From: Bradyrhizobium erythrophlei | Lineage (GTDB): Bacteria > Pseudomonadota > Alphaproteobacteria > Rhizobiales > Xanthobacteraceae | Length of the DNA: 64,000 nt | Reading direction: 5' to 3' | Assembly: GCF_900129425.1 (NCBI RefSeq) | Contig: NZ_LT670817.1 | Location: forward strand, 1,178,001 to 1,242,000 | In this document: positions 7,479-16,475 of the stretch, in pieces | How the letters are laid out: each line of letters begins with the position of its first letter | Position numbering within the stretch: the stretch's first letter is position 1 | Notes under the pieces: generated by a model | Database searches by the model: none | The model's input: the letters and a program-made list of their open reading frames with translations, nothing else | Told to the model about the DNA's origin: nothing | Translations under genes and position numbers: made by a program

Positions 7479-8879
7479 ATGGAAGATCTCTGGCGTCTGT
7501 CGGCTGCCGATATCGCGGCCCTGATCAGGTCGAAAAAGGTTTCGGCAAAAGAGGCCGCATCGGCCGCGCTGGCGCGGCTTGACGCGGTCAACCCCAAAAT
7601 CAACGCCGTGGTCGACCATCGGCCGGAAGACGTGCTGGCGCAGGCCGCGGCGGTCGATGCCGCCATCGCGCGCAATGAAGACGCCGGTCCGCTGGCCGGC
7701 GTGCCGGTTACCGTCAAGGTCAATATCGATCAGGCCGGTTTCGCCACCACCAACGGCCTTAAACTGCAGCGCGACGTGATCGCGAAGACCAACAGCCCGG
7801 TGGTGGATAATCTGCGCAAGGCGGGCGCGGTGATTCTCGGGCGCACCAACTGCCCGGCGTTTTCCTACCGCTGGTTCACCACCAATTTGATCCATGGCGA
7901 CACCAAAAATCCTCGCGACGCGGGTATCACGCCGGGAGGCTCCTCCGGCGGGGCAGGCGCGGCGGTGGCAGCCGGCATCGGCCATATCGCGCACGGCACC
8001 GATATCGCAGGGTCAATCCGTTATCCCGCCTATGCCTGCGGCGTTCATGGGCTGCGGCCGACCGTCGGCCGCATCGCGGCGTTCAATGCATCGCTGCCCG
8101 AGCGCACCATCGGACCGCAAATCAGCGCGGTGTCGGGCCCGCTGGCGCGCACCATCGGCGATCTCAGGATCGTGCTGGCCGCCATGTCCGGCAAGGACGC
8201 GCGCGATCCCTGGTGGGTGCCGGCGCCGCTCGAGGGGCCTGTCATGCCGAAGCGGGCCGCGCTGTGTCTGCATCCCGACGGTCTCGAAACGGTTCCCGAG
8301 GTGAAGGCGGCGGTCGCCGACGCCGCCAGGCGTCTGGAGCGCGCAGGATGGGTGGTCGAAACGATCGAGACCACGCCGCCGCTGCGCGAGGCCGCCGACC
8401 TCCAGACCAAGCTCTGGCTCGGCGACGGCTATGAAGCGCAACTGGACGCCGCCGAGCGCGAAGGCGATCCCGCAGCACTGGCCTGCCTGCGCGGCAACAA
8501 GGCCAAGGTGCATCCGTTCGACGCCGCCGCGTTCTCGAAAGCGCTGACGCGGCGGGCGACCTTGACCCGCGAATGGCTGCAGTTTTTCGAGACCTATTCG
8601 GTCCTGCTGATGCCGGTATCCGCGGAATTACCCTTTCCCGACGGCCTCGATCTGCGCGATGACGCCTCCTTTGCCCGGGTATGGCGCGCGCAACTTACCC
8701 AAATTGCTATTCCCTTCATGGGGCTGCCTGCGCTAACGGTCTCCACCGGATTGGTGGGACGGGTTCCCGTCGGCGTTCAGGTCGTCTCCAGCCGCTACCG
8801 CGAGGACCTGTGCCTGCTGGCAGGAGAGGCGATCGAAGCCGGCGGAACGCCATCGGCGCCGGTCGATCCGGTCAGCTGA
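7479..8879 (+). CDS. Amidase signature family protein
   Basis: A 466-residue cytoplasmic amide hydrolase. The Ser-cisSer-Lys triad is visible: Lys80 in VPVTVKVN, Ser155 in TPGGSSGGAG, and nucleophile Ser179 in HGTDIAGSIRYPA; the 24-residue spacing of the two serines is that of the family. The start MEDLWRL at 7479 follows CGGAGGAA. Substrate cannot be told from sequence, and no GatB or GatC partner is nearby, so a role in Glu-tRNA amidation is unlikely. It may form a unit with the glutathione peroxidase gene 29 bases downstream. Confidence 0.9.
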   Translation: MEDLWRLSAADIAALIRSKKVSAKEAASAALARLDAVNPKINAVVDHRPEDVLAQAAAVDAAIARNEDAGPLAGVPVTVKVNIDQAGFATTNGLKLQRDVIAKTNSPVVDNLRKAGAVILGRTNCPAFSYRWFTTNLIHGDTKNPRDAGITPGGSSGGAGAAVAAGIGHIAHGTDIAGSIRYPAYACGVHGLRPTVGRIAAFNASLPERTIGPQISAVSGPLARTIGDLRIVLAAMSGKDARDPWWVPAPLEGPVMPKRAALCLHPDGLETVPEVKAAVADAARRLERAGWVVETIETTPPLREAADLQTKLWLGDGYEAQLDAAEREGDPAALACLRGNKAKVHPFDAAAFSKALTRRATLTREWLQFFETYSVLLMPVSAELPFPDGLDLRDDASFARVWRAQLTQIAIPFMGLPALTVSTGLVGRVPVGVQVVSSRYREDLCLLAGEAIEAGGTPSAPVDPVS

Positions 8880-8908
8880 GAATCCCGTTCAAGGCTTGAG
8901 AGACCACG

Positions 8909-9385
8909 ATGGCTGGCGTTTACGATTTCACGGCAACGTCGCTTGCCGGCCAGGAGATTCCGCTGCAGCGGTTCGAGGGTCAGGTTCTCCTGATCGTCAA
9001 CACCGCGAGCGCGTGCGGTTTCACGCCGCAATACCGCGGACTTCAGGCACTGCATCAGGCGCTTGGCCCGCGCGGCTTTTCGGTTCTCGGATTTCCGTGC
9101 AACCAGTTCGGCAGCCAGGAACCCGGCGACGCCGCGCAGATCGAACAGTTCTGCAGCAGCAACTATGCCGTCAGCTTTCCGATGTTTGCCAAGATCGACG
9201 TCAATGGCCATAACGCCCATCCGCTCTATCAATATCTGAAGGGCGAGAAGTCCGGGCTATTGGGCGCGTCGATCAAATGGAATTTCACCAAATTCCTGGT
9301 CGATCGTTCCGGCAAGGTGGTGGCGCGGCACGCGCCGACCGCGAAACCGGAAGGGCTGACCCGGGAAATCGAGGCACTGCTGTGA
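8909..9385 (+). CDS. Glutathione peroxidase family protein
   Basis: A 158-residue thiol peroxidase. The peroxidatic cysteine is Cys36 in NTASACGFTPQY, with the conserved Gln in FPCNQFGSQEPG and the Trp-Asn pair in IKWNFTKF. It is a Cys-type, not selenocysteine, enzyme and probably uses thioredoxin or glutathione to reduce hydroperoxides in the cytoplasm. It follows the amidase by 29 bases and precedes a DUF3297 gene by 17 bases, so the three are probably cotranscribed. Confidence 0.93.
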   Translation: MAGVYDFTATSLAGQEIPLQRFEGQVLLIVNTASACGFTPQYRGLQALHQALGPRGFSVLGFPCNQFGSQEPGDAAQIEQFCSSNYAVSFPMFAKIDVNGHNAHPLYQYLKGEKSGLLGASIKWNFTKFLVDRSGKVVARHAPTAKPEGLTREIEALL

Positions 9386-9402
9386 ACGAGGGAAATGACG
9401 CC

Positions 9403-9663
9403 ATGACCGACCCATCGCCCGACCAGTTGCCGGACCGTCTCTCGAGCGATCCGAAAAGCCCGTACTACAATGCGGATATACTGGCGCGCGATGTCGGCAT
9501 TCGCTTCAAGGGCATCGAGAAAACCAACGTCGAGGAATATTGCGTCAGCGAGGGCTGGGTCCGCGTCACCGCCGGCGCCGCCAAGGATCGTTACGGCAAC
9601 CCGCTCTCCATCAAGGTCCACGGCCCGGTCGAGCCGTATTTTCGCGACAAGCAATCGTCCTGA
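9403..9663 (+). CDS. DUF3297 family protein
   Basis: An 86-residue protein with the DUF3297 core SPYYNADILARDVGIRFKGI and the C-terminal DRYGNPLSIKVHGPVEPYF. Function unknown; the family is common next to or near glutathione peroxidase or stress genes in Alphaproteobacteria (my recollection, not checked). The ATG at 9403 follows GAGGGA. A GTG overlapping the preceding stop would add seven residues. Confidence 0.88.
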   Translation: MTDPSPDQLPDRLSSDPKSPYYNADILARDVGIRFKGIEKTNVEEYCVSEGWVRVTAGAAKDRYGNPLSIKVHGPVEPYFRDKQSS

Positions 9664-9697
9664 GATCTGGACTCGAAATGCCGCCAATGGAAAAGCC

Positions 9698-9770
9698 GTC
9701 ATGGCCGGGCTTTCCCGCCGCGACACTGTCAAGACGTGGATGCCCGGCACAAGGCCGGGCATGATGAATA
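9698..9770. repeat. GCCGGGC-type palindromic repeat (family A)
   Basis: Holds GTCATGGCCGGGCTT and GACGTGGATGCCCGGCACAA with GGCCGGGCATGA. The same units recur at 10977-11066 and 16316-16434. Confidence 0.75.
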
Positions 9771-9801
9771 ATAAATAGATCGCCTCCCGAAAGCCAAAAC
9801 C

Positions 9802-10971
9802 ATGTCCGTACGCATCGTCGACGTCCGCGAAGTCACCAAACCGATCTCCTCGCCGATCCGCAACGCCTATATCGATTTTACGAAAATGACGACCAGCCTG
9901 GTCGCCGTCGTTACCGATGTCGTCCGCGACGACAAACCGGTGGTCGGCTACGGCTTCAATTCGAACGGCCGGTACGGGCAGGGCGGATTGATCCGCGAGC
10001 GTTTCGCGCCGCGGCTGATGGAAGCCGATCCGAAGACGCTGCTCGACGAGACCGGCGACAATCTCGATCCCGACAAGGTCTGGGCGACGCTGATGTCGAA
10101 CGAAAAGCCCGGCGGCCATGGCGAGCGCTCGGTCGCGGTCGGCACCATCGACATGGCGGTATGGGACGCGGTGGCGAAGATCGCGGCCAAGCCGCTGTTT
10201 CGACTGCTCGCCGAGCGTCACGGCCGTACCGCCAATCCCCGCGTGTTCGTCTATGCCGCCGGCGGCTACTATTATCCCGGCAAGGGCTTGTCGATGCTGC
10301 GCGGCGAGATGCGCGGCTATCTCGACCGCGGCTACAATGTCGTCAAGATGAAGATCGGCGGCGCGCCGATCGAGGAAGACCGCAAGCGCATCGAAGCCGT
10401 GCTCGAGGAGATCGGCAACCAGGCGCAACTCGCCGTCGACGCCAACGGCCGGTTCGATCTGGAGACGGCAATCGCCTACGCCAAAATGCTGCGCGACTAT
10501 CCGCTGTTCTGGTACGAGGAGGCCGGCGATCCCCTCGATTTCCAGCTGCAGGCCGCGCTGGCTGAATTCTATCCGGGGCCGATGGCCACCGGCGAGAATC
10601 TCTTCAGCCATCAGGACGCGCGCAATCTGCTTCGCTACGGCGGCATGCGGCCCGACCGCGACTGGCTGCAGTTCGATTGTGCCTTGTCCTATGGACTGTG
10701 CGAATACCAGCGCACGCTCGAAGTGCTGAAAATCCAGGGTTGGTCGCCGAGCCGCTGCATTCCGCATGGCGGCCATCAGATGTCGCTCAATATCGCGGCC
10801 GGCCTCGGCCTCGGCGGCAATGAGAGCTATCCGGATTTGTTCCAGCCCTATGGCGGCTTCCCCGATGGCGTCCGGGTCGAGAACGGCCACATCACGATGC
10901 CGGATCTGCCGGGTATCGGTTTTGAAGGAAAATCCGATCTCTATGCGGAGATGAAGGCCCTGGCTTCGTAG
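9802..10971 (+). CDS. tarD: D(-)-tartrate dehydratase
   Basis: A 389-residue enolase-superfamily enzyme that dehydrates D-tartrate to oxaloacetate. It matches my memory of the structurally studied Bradyrhizobium japonicum TarD along nearly its whole length. Catalytic residues fall at the same numbers: Lys184 in VVKMKIGG, metal ligands Asp213 (AVDANG), Glu239 (FWYEE) and Glu265 (TGENLF), and His322 (IPHGGHQ). No tartrate transporter or regulator is obvious next to it. It is flanked by family A repeats on both sides, so it is probably a single-gene transcript. Confidence 0.96.
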   Translation: MSVRIVDVREVTKPISSPIRNAYIDFTKMTTSLVAVVTDVVRDDKPVVGYGFNSNGRYGQGGLIRERFAPRLMEADPKTLLDETGDNLDPDKVWATLMSNEKPGGHGERSVAVGTIDMAVWDAVAKIAAKPLFRLLAERHGRTANPRVFVYAAGGYYYPGKGLSMLRGEMRGYLDRGYNVVKMKIGGAPIEEDRKRIEAVLEEIGNQAQLAVDANGRFDLETAIAYAKMLRDYPLFWYEEAGDPLDFQLQAALAEFYPGPMATGENLFSHQDARNLLRYGGMRPDRDWLQFDCALSYGLCEYQRTLEVLKIQGWSPSRCIPHGGHQMSLNIAAGLGLGGNESYPDLFQPYGGFPDGVRVENGHITMPDLPGIGFEGKSDLYAEMKALAS

Positions 10972-10976
10972 CTCCT

Positions 10977-11066
10977 CGTCATGCCCGGCCTTGTGCCGGG
11001 CATCCACGTCTTCACAGCATTTAGGAAAGAAGACGTGGATGGCCGGGACAAGCCCGGCCATGACGG
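10977..11066. repeat. Family A palindromic repeat between convergent genes
   Basis: Two facing hairpins, CATGCCCGGCCTTGTGCCGG and a GGCCGGGACAAGCCCGGCC unit, joined by a short linker with GACGTGGATG. It lies between convergent tarD and the malonyl-CoA decarboxylase gene and could end transcription of both. Confidence 0.75.
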
Positions 11067-11099
11067 AAAGAAAGCGCTGAATGCTTCCCGTTCAGGAGC

Positions 11100-12452
11100 T
11101 CACGACAGCCGCATATCCAGCAAGCGCCGGCCTTCGCCCTTCAGCAATTTCTTCACCGCACTGGAAGCGGCGACCTCGTCCTGGTTGGCGTAGGCCTCGT
11201 GGTTCTTCTCGATGTCCTCGAGACGGTAGAGATAGTTGACCATGATCCCGGCGGATTCGCGCAGGCCCTTCGCAGAGAGATCGCCGAGCCAGTCGATCCG
11301 CTCCAGCCGCGCGCCGTTACCGAGATGGAACCGGGCCACTGAATCGATCAGCCGGCCTTTCGCCGTGCGCGCCTTCAGGAAATAATATGCCGCGAGCGGT
11401 TCGAGAATCGAGCGCAGCTGCGCCGCCAGTTCGACATTGTCGAACCAGTCGGGCTCATCGAGATGAACCAGCAGCGCCCGGTCCTCGTCGGAGACCGGAA
11501 CGTCCGGCCCCTGCTTCAGCCATTGCATGAAGCCCGGCACGGGCGACAGCGTCACGAAATTCTCCAGTTTCGGCAATTCGCGCCGTAGTTCCTCGACCAC
11601 CTGCTTGATCAGGAAGCTGCCGAAGGAAATTCCGCCGAGCCCGCGCTGGGTGTTGGAGATCGAGTAGAACACCGCAGTGCGGGCGCGCTCAACCGGCACC
11701 GGCTTGCGGTCTTCGGCCAGCAGCGGCGCGATCGCGCCGGGGATCGATTCGGTCAGCGCTACCTCGACGAAAATCAGGGGTTCGTCGACCAGCGCGGGGT
11801 GGAAGAAGGCGTAACAGCGCCGGTCGATGGGGTCGATGCGGCGGCGCAGATCGTCCCAGTCGCGGATCTCATGCACCGCCTCGTAGCGAATGATCTGTTC
11901 CAGAATGTTTGCGGGCGTCGACCAGTCTATCCTGCGCAGCACCAGAAATCCCCTGTTGAACCATGACGACAGCAAGTGCACGACGTCGCGGTCGAGCGCG
12001 GCAAGGTCCTTGTGGCCGTTCATGAGGTGAAGCAGATCAGCGCGCATCGCCACCAGCTCGCTGGTGCCGCCCGGCGCGCGGTTGAGCCGGCGGATCAATT
12101 CCTGCCGGCGCGGTTCGGACGCAAAATGCAGGTCGCTGGCGTCATCGTCGTTTGGCTGTGCGCGCCAGCTCTCGATGGCCTGCGCCAGCTTTTCCCGGTC
12201 CGGACCGTAACCGGAGGCCAGCATTCGGAAGAACGAAAGCCGGCCGGCCTCGTCGAGGTGATGATAGCGGTCGAGCACCTCGCGCGCCATCGCCGTCCCG
12301 GACGCCTCGCCCCGGCCCGACAGCAGCGCCTCGCATAATTCGATCAGTTCGGATCCGTCCTGTTTGGGTTCCGATGAGCCCGCGCGGCGCAGCAGGGTGC
12401 GGCCGCGCTCGGAAATCGAGGCCAGCAGGTCCGAAAAAAAGGCGTTGTTCAT
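11100..12452 (-). CDS. Malonyl-CoA decarboxylase
   Basis: A 450-residue enzyme converting malonyl-CoA to acetyl-CoA and CO2. The N-terminal helical region and the C-terminal GNAT-like catalytic domain are both present; hallmarks are AVFYSISNTQRGLGGISFGS, FVTLSPVPGF and VARFHLGNGARLERIDWLGD, which carry the catalytic Ser and His. ATG at 12452 (MNNAFF) is preferred to a TTG three codons earlier. In rhizobia this gene (matA) often sits with malonyl-CoA synthetase and a malonate carrier, but here it stands alone. Confidence 0.94.
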   Translation of the reverse strand: MNNAFFSDLLASISERGRTLLRRAGSSEPKQDGSELIELCEALLSGRGEASGTAMAREVLDRYHHLDEAGRLSFFRMLASGYGPDREKLAQAIESWRAQPNDDDASDLHFASEPRRQELIRRLNRAPGGTSELVAMRADLLHLMNGHKDLAALDRDVVHLLSSWFNRGFLVLRRIDWSTPANILEQIIRYEAVHEIRDWDDLRRRIDPIDRRCYAFFHPALVDEPLIFVEVALTESIPGAIAPLLAEDRKPVPVERARTAVFYSISNTQRGLGGISFGSFLIKQVVEELRRELPKLENFVTLSPVPGFMQWLKQGPDVPVSDEDRALLVHLDEPDWFDNVELAAQLRSILEPLAAYYFLKARTAKGRLIDSVARFHLGNGARLERIDWLGDLSAKGLRESAGIMVNYLYRLEDIEKNHEAYANQDEVAASSAVKKLLKGEGRRLLDMRLS

Positions 12453-12577
12453 GGCGGGCAAGTTGGTTCCAGACCGGACGGAATGTTACATGGATTTAAG
12501 GCGGAGCGGATCACAATCAAGCGGGCAATTTTGGCTAGCGTAGCGCAAAAAAGAGTTATGCCTCCGCAAAAGAGCTG

Positions 12578-12652
12578 TCATGCCCCGCGAATGCGGGGCA
12601 AGCAGTACTCGCCGGCGTTTACTGGATTACCCGCCTTTGCGGGTAATGACGG
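12578..12652. repeat. Palindromic intergenic repeat (family F)
   Basis: Two hairpins: TCATGCCCCGCGAATGCGGG and GATTACCCGCCTTTGCGGGT. It separates two minus-strand genes and may act as a terminator for the AraC gene. Confidence 0.6.
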
Positions 12653-12698
12653 CCTTGCCTGGTGTGGCGCTTCGCTATTGGTCACGACCTGTCGATTT

Positions 12699-13505
12699 CT
12701 ATTTCGCTTCCGAAAATTCCGTCGGCGTCTTGCCGGTGACCTGCCGGAAGGCGTGCGAAAACGCGGGCACGCTGGCATAGCCGAGGTCGGCGGCGAGCTG
12801 CTTGACCGAGACATTTGCCTCCATCGACAGCCGTTCGATCGCCGCCGCGATGCGTGCGCGCTGGTACCAGCTCTTGAAGCTCAATTGCGTCTCCGACGAG
12901 AACAGCCGTGACAGCGTCCGCGCCGAGGTTCCGACCTCGCGCGCCAGCGTCTCGATCTCGTGCATGCCGGTGGGATCGCCGAGCACGATATCGGCCGCGC
13001 GCCGGCAGCGCGCCTCATGCGGCAGCGGAATGAAGGTCGTGGAATCCTCGGCGTGATGCAGTTCGAGCATGGCCAGCCGGACCAGAAGATCGTTGCGATC
13101 GGGGTCATTGCGGCCATCGAACAGTGCGAGGATGGTTTGGTGCAACAGCTGCGATACCCGCACCACGAATTCCGCCCCGAGGCTGTCGCTGCGCCGCTCG
13201 CGCGCCAGCCACGCCAGGTCGAAATAAAGCGTGCGCATCTCGATATCCGCCAGCACATCGATCGAATGTTCAAGACGCGGCGGCACCCATACCGCGCGGT
13301 CGGGCGGCACCAGCCAGCGCCCCTTCGGCGTGGTGACCTGCATGGTGCCGCGGGCGGCATAAACCAGTTGCGCCTCGCGGTGCATATGGGTGCCGAGCCG
13401 CACGCCCTTTCGGTAATGCCGCGCCACCAGATGGACGCCGCCGGTCGCGGGGCGATTCCCCCCGAAGGCTGCGATTGGCGTGTCAGCGATACTCATTGGC
13501 GACAT
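12699..13505 (-). CDS. AraC family transcriptional regulator
   Basis: A 268-residue DNA-binding regulator with an N-terminal cupin sensor (HYRKGVRLGTHMHREAQLVYAARG, about residues 20-110) and a C-terminal double helix-turn-helix (EIETLAREVGTSARTLSRLF and VSVKQLAADLGYASVPAFSH) ending RQVTGKTPTEF. It is divergent from an MFS transporter gene with 53 bases between them and probably controls it. Starts at 13505 and 13496 are both possible. Confidence 0.92.
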   Translation of the reverse strand: MSPMSIADTPIAAFGGNRPATGGVHLVARHYRKGVRLGTHMHREAQLVYAARGTMQVTTPKGRWLVPPDRAVWVPPRLEHSIDVLADIEMRTLYFDLAWLARERRSDSLGAEFVVRVSQLLHQTILALFDGRNDPDRNDLLVRLAMLELHHAEDSTTFIPLPHEARCRRAADIVLGDPTGMHEIETLAREVGTSARTLSRLFSSETQLSFKSWYQRARIAAAIERLSMEANVSVKQLAADLGYASVPAFSHAFRQVTGKTPTEFSEAK

Positions 13506-13558
13506 CCCGTCAGGACAAGCACCTATAACCTAACCCAGGTGACCAGAGGATTCGACCC

Positions 13559-14737
13559 ATGAACAGCCCTGCGCGGGTGATCGGTTTCGTCAACGCCGCC
13601 CATTTTATCGATCATTATTCGATGCTGATCTTCGCCGCCGCCGTCATCGTCATGGGGCCGGCGCTCGGCATGGCCTATTCCGAGCTGTTGCCTTATGCCA
13701 CCCCGGGCTTCATCGCCTTCGGCGCCGGCTCGCTGCTGACCGGTTGGCTCGGGGACCGCTGGAGCCGCCGCCACATGATGGCGATCTACTTTGCCGGCAT
13801 CGGCGTCTCGATGATCGCGGTCGGCCTCGTGCAGACGCCGCTGCAGCTCGGCGCGGCGCTGCTGTCGATCGGCCTGTTCGCCTCGATCTATCATCCCGTC
13901 GGCACCGCCATGATCGTGTCCTATGCCGACCGGCTCGGCCGCGAGATGGGCCTCAACGGCGTCTGGGGCAATCTCGGCGTGGCGTCGTCGGCGCTGGTCA
14001 CCGGCGTGGTCGGGCAATTTCTGGGCTGGCGCTGGGCCTTCATCATCCCCGGCATCGTCACCATCCTGATCGGTGTCGGCTTCATACGCATGGTGGTTCA
14101 CGAAGACCGCTCGGGCGTCAAGCAGGCGGCGGCACAGGCGCGGGTGGCCAAGAACGACATGTGGCGGGTGGTGGTGGCGCTGCTGATCGTGGTGATCGCG
14201 ATCTCCACCACCTTTAACGCGGTGACGGTGGCGCTGCCCAAGCTGTTCGCCGAGCGGCTCAGCGACCTCACCAAGAGCCCGGCGCTGCTCGGCGTGATCG
14301 CGGCCTGCGTCTACGTGTTCGGCGCGATGACGCAATACACCATCGGCAAATTGATCGACCGGCACTCGCTCAAAGCCGTCAGCCTGCCGCTGTCGTTCAT
14401 GCTGGCGCCGTTTTTGTATCTGGCGGCGACGCTGTCGAACCTGCCGCTGATCCTGGCCTCGATCGGCATCGTGATGGGAGCGTTCGGCCAGGTGACGGTC
14501 AATGACGCGATGGTCGGCAAATACACCAGCGAGGAATGGCGCTCGCGCGCCTATGCGGTGCGCTATTTCGTCGGCTTCACCGCCGCCGGCGCGTCGGTGG
14601 GGTTGGTCGCGTGGCTGTACCAGCAGGGCGGCTTTGTCACCATGCTGCACGCGTTCGCGGGGCTATGTTTGCTGGTGATTGCGGCGGCGATCATCCTGCC
14701 GGCGGAGATCAAGGTGCCCGCGGCGGGGACGAACTGA
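13559..14737 (+). CDS. MFS transporter
   Basis: A 392-residue inner-membrane protein with twelve predicted hydrophobic segments and the loop 2-3 motif GWLGDRWSRRHMM typical of the major facilitator superfamily. It resembles fosmidomycin-resistance-type or small-molecule efflux members, but the substrate is not readable. It is divergent from and likely regulated by the neighbouring AraC protein. A GAGGA site lies before the ATG. Confidence 0.9.
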   Translation: MNSPARVIGFVNAAHFIDHYSMLIFAAAVIVMGPALGMAYSELLPYATPGFIAFGAGSLLTGWLGDRWSRRHMMAIYFAGIGVSMIAVGLVQTPLQLGAALLSIGLFASIYHPVGTAMIVSYADRLGREMGLNGVWGNLGVASSALVTGVVGQFLGWRWAFIIPGIVTILIGVGFIRMVVHEDRSGVKQAAAQARVAKNDMWRVVVALLIVVIAISTTFNAVTVALPKLFAERLSDLTKSPALLGVIAACVYVFGAMTQYTIGKLIDRHSLKAVSLPLSFMLAPFLYLAATLSNLPLILASIGIVMGAFGQVTVNDAMVGKYTSEEWRSRAYAVRYFVGFTAAGASVGLVAWLYQQGGFVTMLHAFAGLCLLVIAAAIILPAEIKVPAAGTN

Positions 14738-14909
14738 CGGCGACGAGTTGCCGCCGCGCCTGGATAGCGCAAAGACCATTGCTAGAATTCGACGCATTCC
14801 GTTGCCGGTGCGGTAACCCGCCTGCGTTACTGTTGCTCAATATCTCGAAAGGTAAAAACGGGGAGCGCGAGAAGCGCCTTTTTCTTCTCCCTCGGAGACG
14901 TTTGTAAAA

Positions 14910-15296
14910 ATGCGTACGGTTCTAACTGCCTTGATCATAGTCGCCGCCGGTGTCTCGACGGCGTCGGCGCAACAAGCTGCGACGGACCACAGAGGCGGTG
15001 CGGGTGCCTCGCAACCCACAAATGCCGCCGCGCCGGCATCGGGCAACGCGGCGGCAGCCGCCGGGGGCCCGCTTACGCCCAGCCAATCCACCGACTTCGT
15101 CATCAATGGCAGAAACGTCATTCGCGCGGCGCCGCCGCGGACACCGGAGCAGCAGAAGGCCGACGCGGAGGCGAGCGCTGCCTGGCAAGCGCGTTGCCGT
15201 CCGAGCGTCATTGAAGATCGCGAAGGGATTCGCCGCCGGCAATATGCCGAACCCGATTGCGACCTCTCCCGCTACAATACCGCCGGAGCCGAGTAG
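14910..15296 (+). CDS. Secreted Ala-rich protein of unknown function
   Basis: A 128-residue protein with a clear signal peptide (MRTVLTALIIVAAGVSTASA) and an Ala/Gly/Pro-rich low-complexity middle. The C-terminal part has two cysteines (QARCRPSVIEDREG and AEPDCDLSRY) that could form a disulfide. A GGAGACG site precedes the ATG. I do not recognise a family. Confidence 0.75.
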   Translation: MRTVLTALIIVAAGVSTASAQQAATDHRGGAGASQPTNAAAPASGNAAAAAGGPLTPSQSTDFVINGRNVIRAAPPRTPEQQKADAEASAAWQARCRPSVIEDREGIRRRQYAEPDCDLSRYNTAGAE

Positions 15297-15502
15297 GCCC
15301 AGCAGATCGGGTCCGGCGAAGCTCGGATCGTCAATGGACCCGATATCCTTTGCGATTTTTTTCATTTCTCAATCGAATCGCGATACCTGCCGCAAACAAA
15401 TTTCTCGATTCGGTCCGGAAATTGGGTTTCAACGCCTCCCGCAATCGACCACAATGGCCGGTGAAGGCTCGACCATAACGAGCCGATGGGAGGAAGAAAT
15501 CG

Positions 15503-16300
15503 ATGTTCAATCAATCCTTGCCGCGCATTGCCGGCCTCATTCTCGGTGTCTCCGTCCTGATGGCCGGTCCGGCCAGCGCCGATGGCCTGAAGGACGAAAT
15601 GGCGCCGACCGGCAAGCTGAGGGTGGCGATTGCGATCAGCCCGGCCGGCGGCGCATTCTGGTCCACCAAGCGCGAAGGCGGTTATGCCGGGGTGCCGGTC
15701 GATCTCGGCAAGGAAATGGCGGCGCAGTTGGGGGTGCCGGTCGAATATGTCGTGCACCAGAACTCCGGAGAGATCACCGACGCCGCCTCGAAAGGCACTT
15801 GGGACGTCACGTTCCTGCCGAAAGATCCGGAGCGCGAGACCAGGATGTCGTTCGGGCCGGTGTATGAGGTTGCGGACGCGACCTACATCGTGAAAGCGGG
15901 CTCAACGGCGACGAACTTCCAAACCCTCGACCAGCCCGGCGTCAAGGTCGCCGCAGTCAACAACACCACCACCATGCGCGGCGCGGTCGCGCATCTGAAG
16001 AACGCCAAGGTCACGGGCTACCAGACCTATGACGAAATCGTCGGCCTGCTGAAAAGCGGCGAGATCGATGCGTTCGCGCTGTCGCGCGACCAACTCAATG
16101 CCATGGCCAAGAAAATACCGGGCACGCGCGTACTGGATGAAACCTTCAAGAAGACCATCACCGCCGTGGCGGTGCCGCTCAACCACCCGCTGGCGCTGGC
16201 GTTCGTGACCAAGTTCATGACCGACGCGACGTCAAACGGCATGCTGCGCAAGGCCTATGACAACAACGGCCTGAAGGACACGCCGATCCGGACGAAGTAG
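15503..16300 (+). CDS. Periplasmic solute-binding protein, family 3
   Basis: A 265-residue exported protein (signal peptide ending GPASA) with the amino-acid-type binding fold: GKLRVAIAISPAGGAFW, GYAGVPVDLGKEMAAQLG, a hinge at SFGPVYEVADATYIVK and the C-terminal DEIVGLLKSGEIDAFALSRD. It would capture a small polar solute for an ABC importer, but no permease or ATPase gene is next to it. A GGAGGAAG site precedes the ATG. Confidence 0.88.
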   Translation: MFNQSLPRIAGLILGVSVLMAGPASADGLKDEMAPTGKLRVAIAISPAGGAFWSTKREGGYAGVPVDLGKEMAAQLGVPVEYVVHQNSGEITDAASKGTWDVTFLPKDPERETRMSFGPVYEVADATYIVKAGSTATNFQTLDQPGVKVAAVNNTTTMRGAVAHLKNAKVTGYQTYDEIVGLLKSGEIDAFALSRDQLNAMAKKIPGTRVLDETFKKTITAVAVPLNHPLALAFVTKFMTDATSNGMLRKAYDNNGLKDTPIRTK

Positions 16301-16315
16301 CTATTCTGCTTTTTC

Positions 16316-16434
16316 GTCATGGCCGGGCTAAAGCGCGAAGCGCGTCTTCGCGCTAGACGTCCCGGCCATCCACGTCTTGCTTTGGCATAGCATCAAGAAG
16401 GACGTGGATGCCCGGCACAAGGCCGGGCATGACG
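16316..16434. repeat. Family A palindromic repeat between convergent genes
   Basis: Contains GTCATGGCCGGGCTAAAG, a GCGCGAAGCGCGTCTTCGCG insert, GACGTCCCGGCCATCCACGT and GACGTGGATGCCCGGCACAA. It separates two convergent binding-protein genes. Confidence 0.75.
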
Positions 16435-16475
16435 AACCTTGCTGGAAGGCGCCTGTACGTGGATTGATAATGCGC

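Noticed and set aside
9229..11061. A 610-codon minus-strand open frame opposite tarD
   Set aside because: It mirrors the DUF3297 and tarD genes, has no family pattern and passes through palindromic repeats. Long antisense frames are common in GC-rich DNA.
13523..14650. A 375-codon minus-strand frame opposite the MFS gene
   Set aside because: Rich in Asp, His, Arg and Gln, typical of a frame shadow of a membrane protein gene; no ribosome site.
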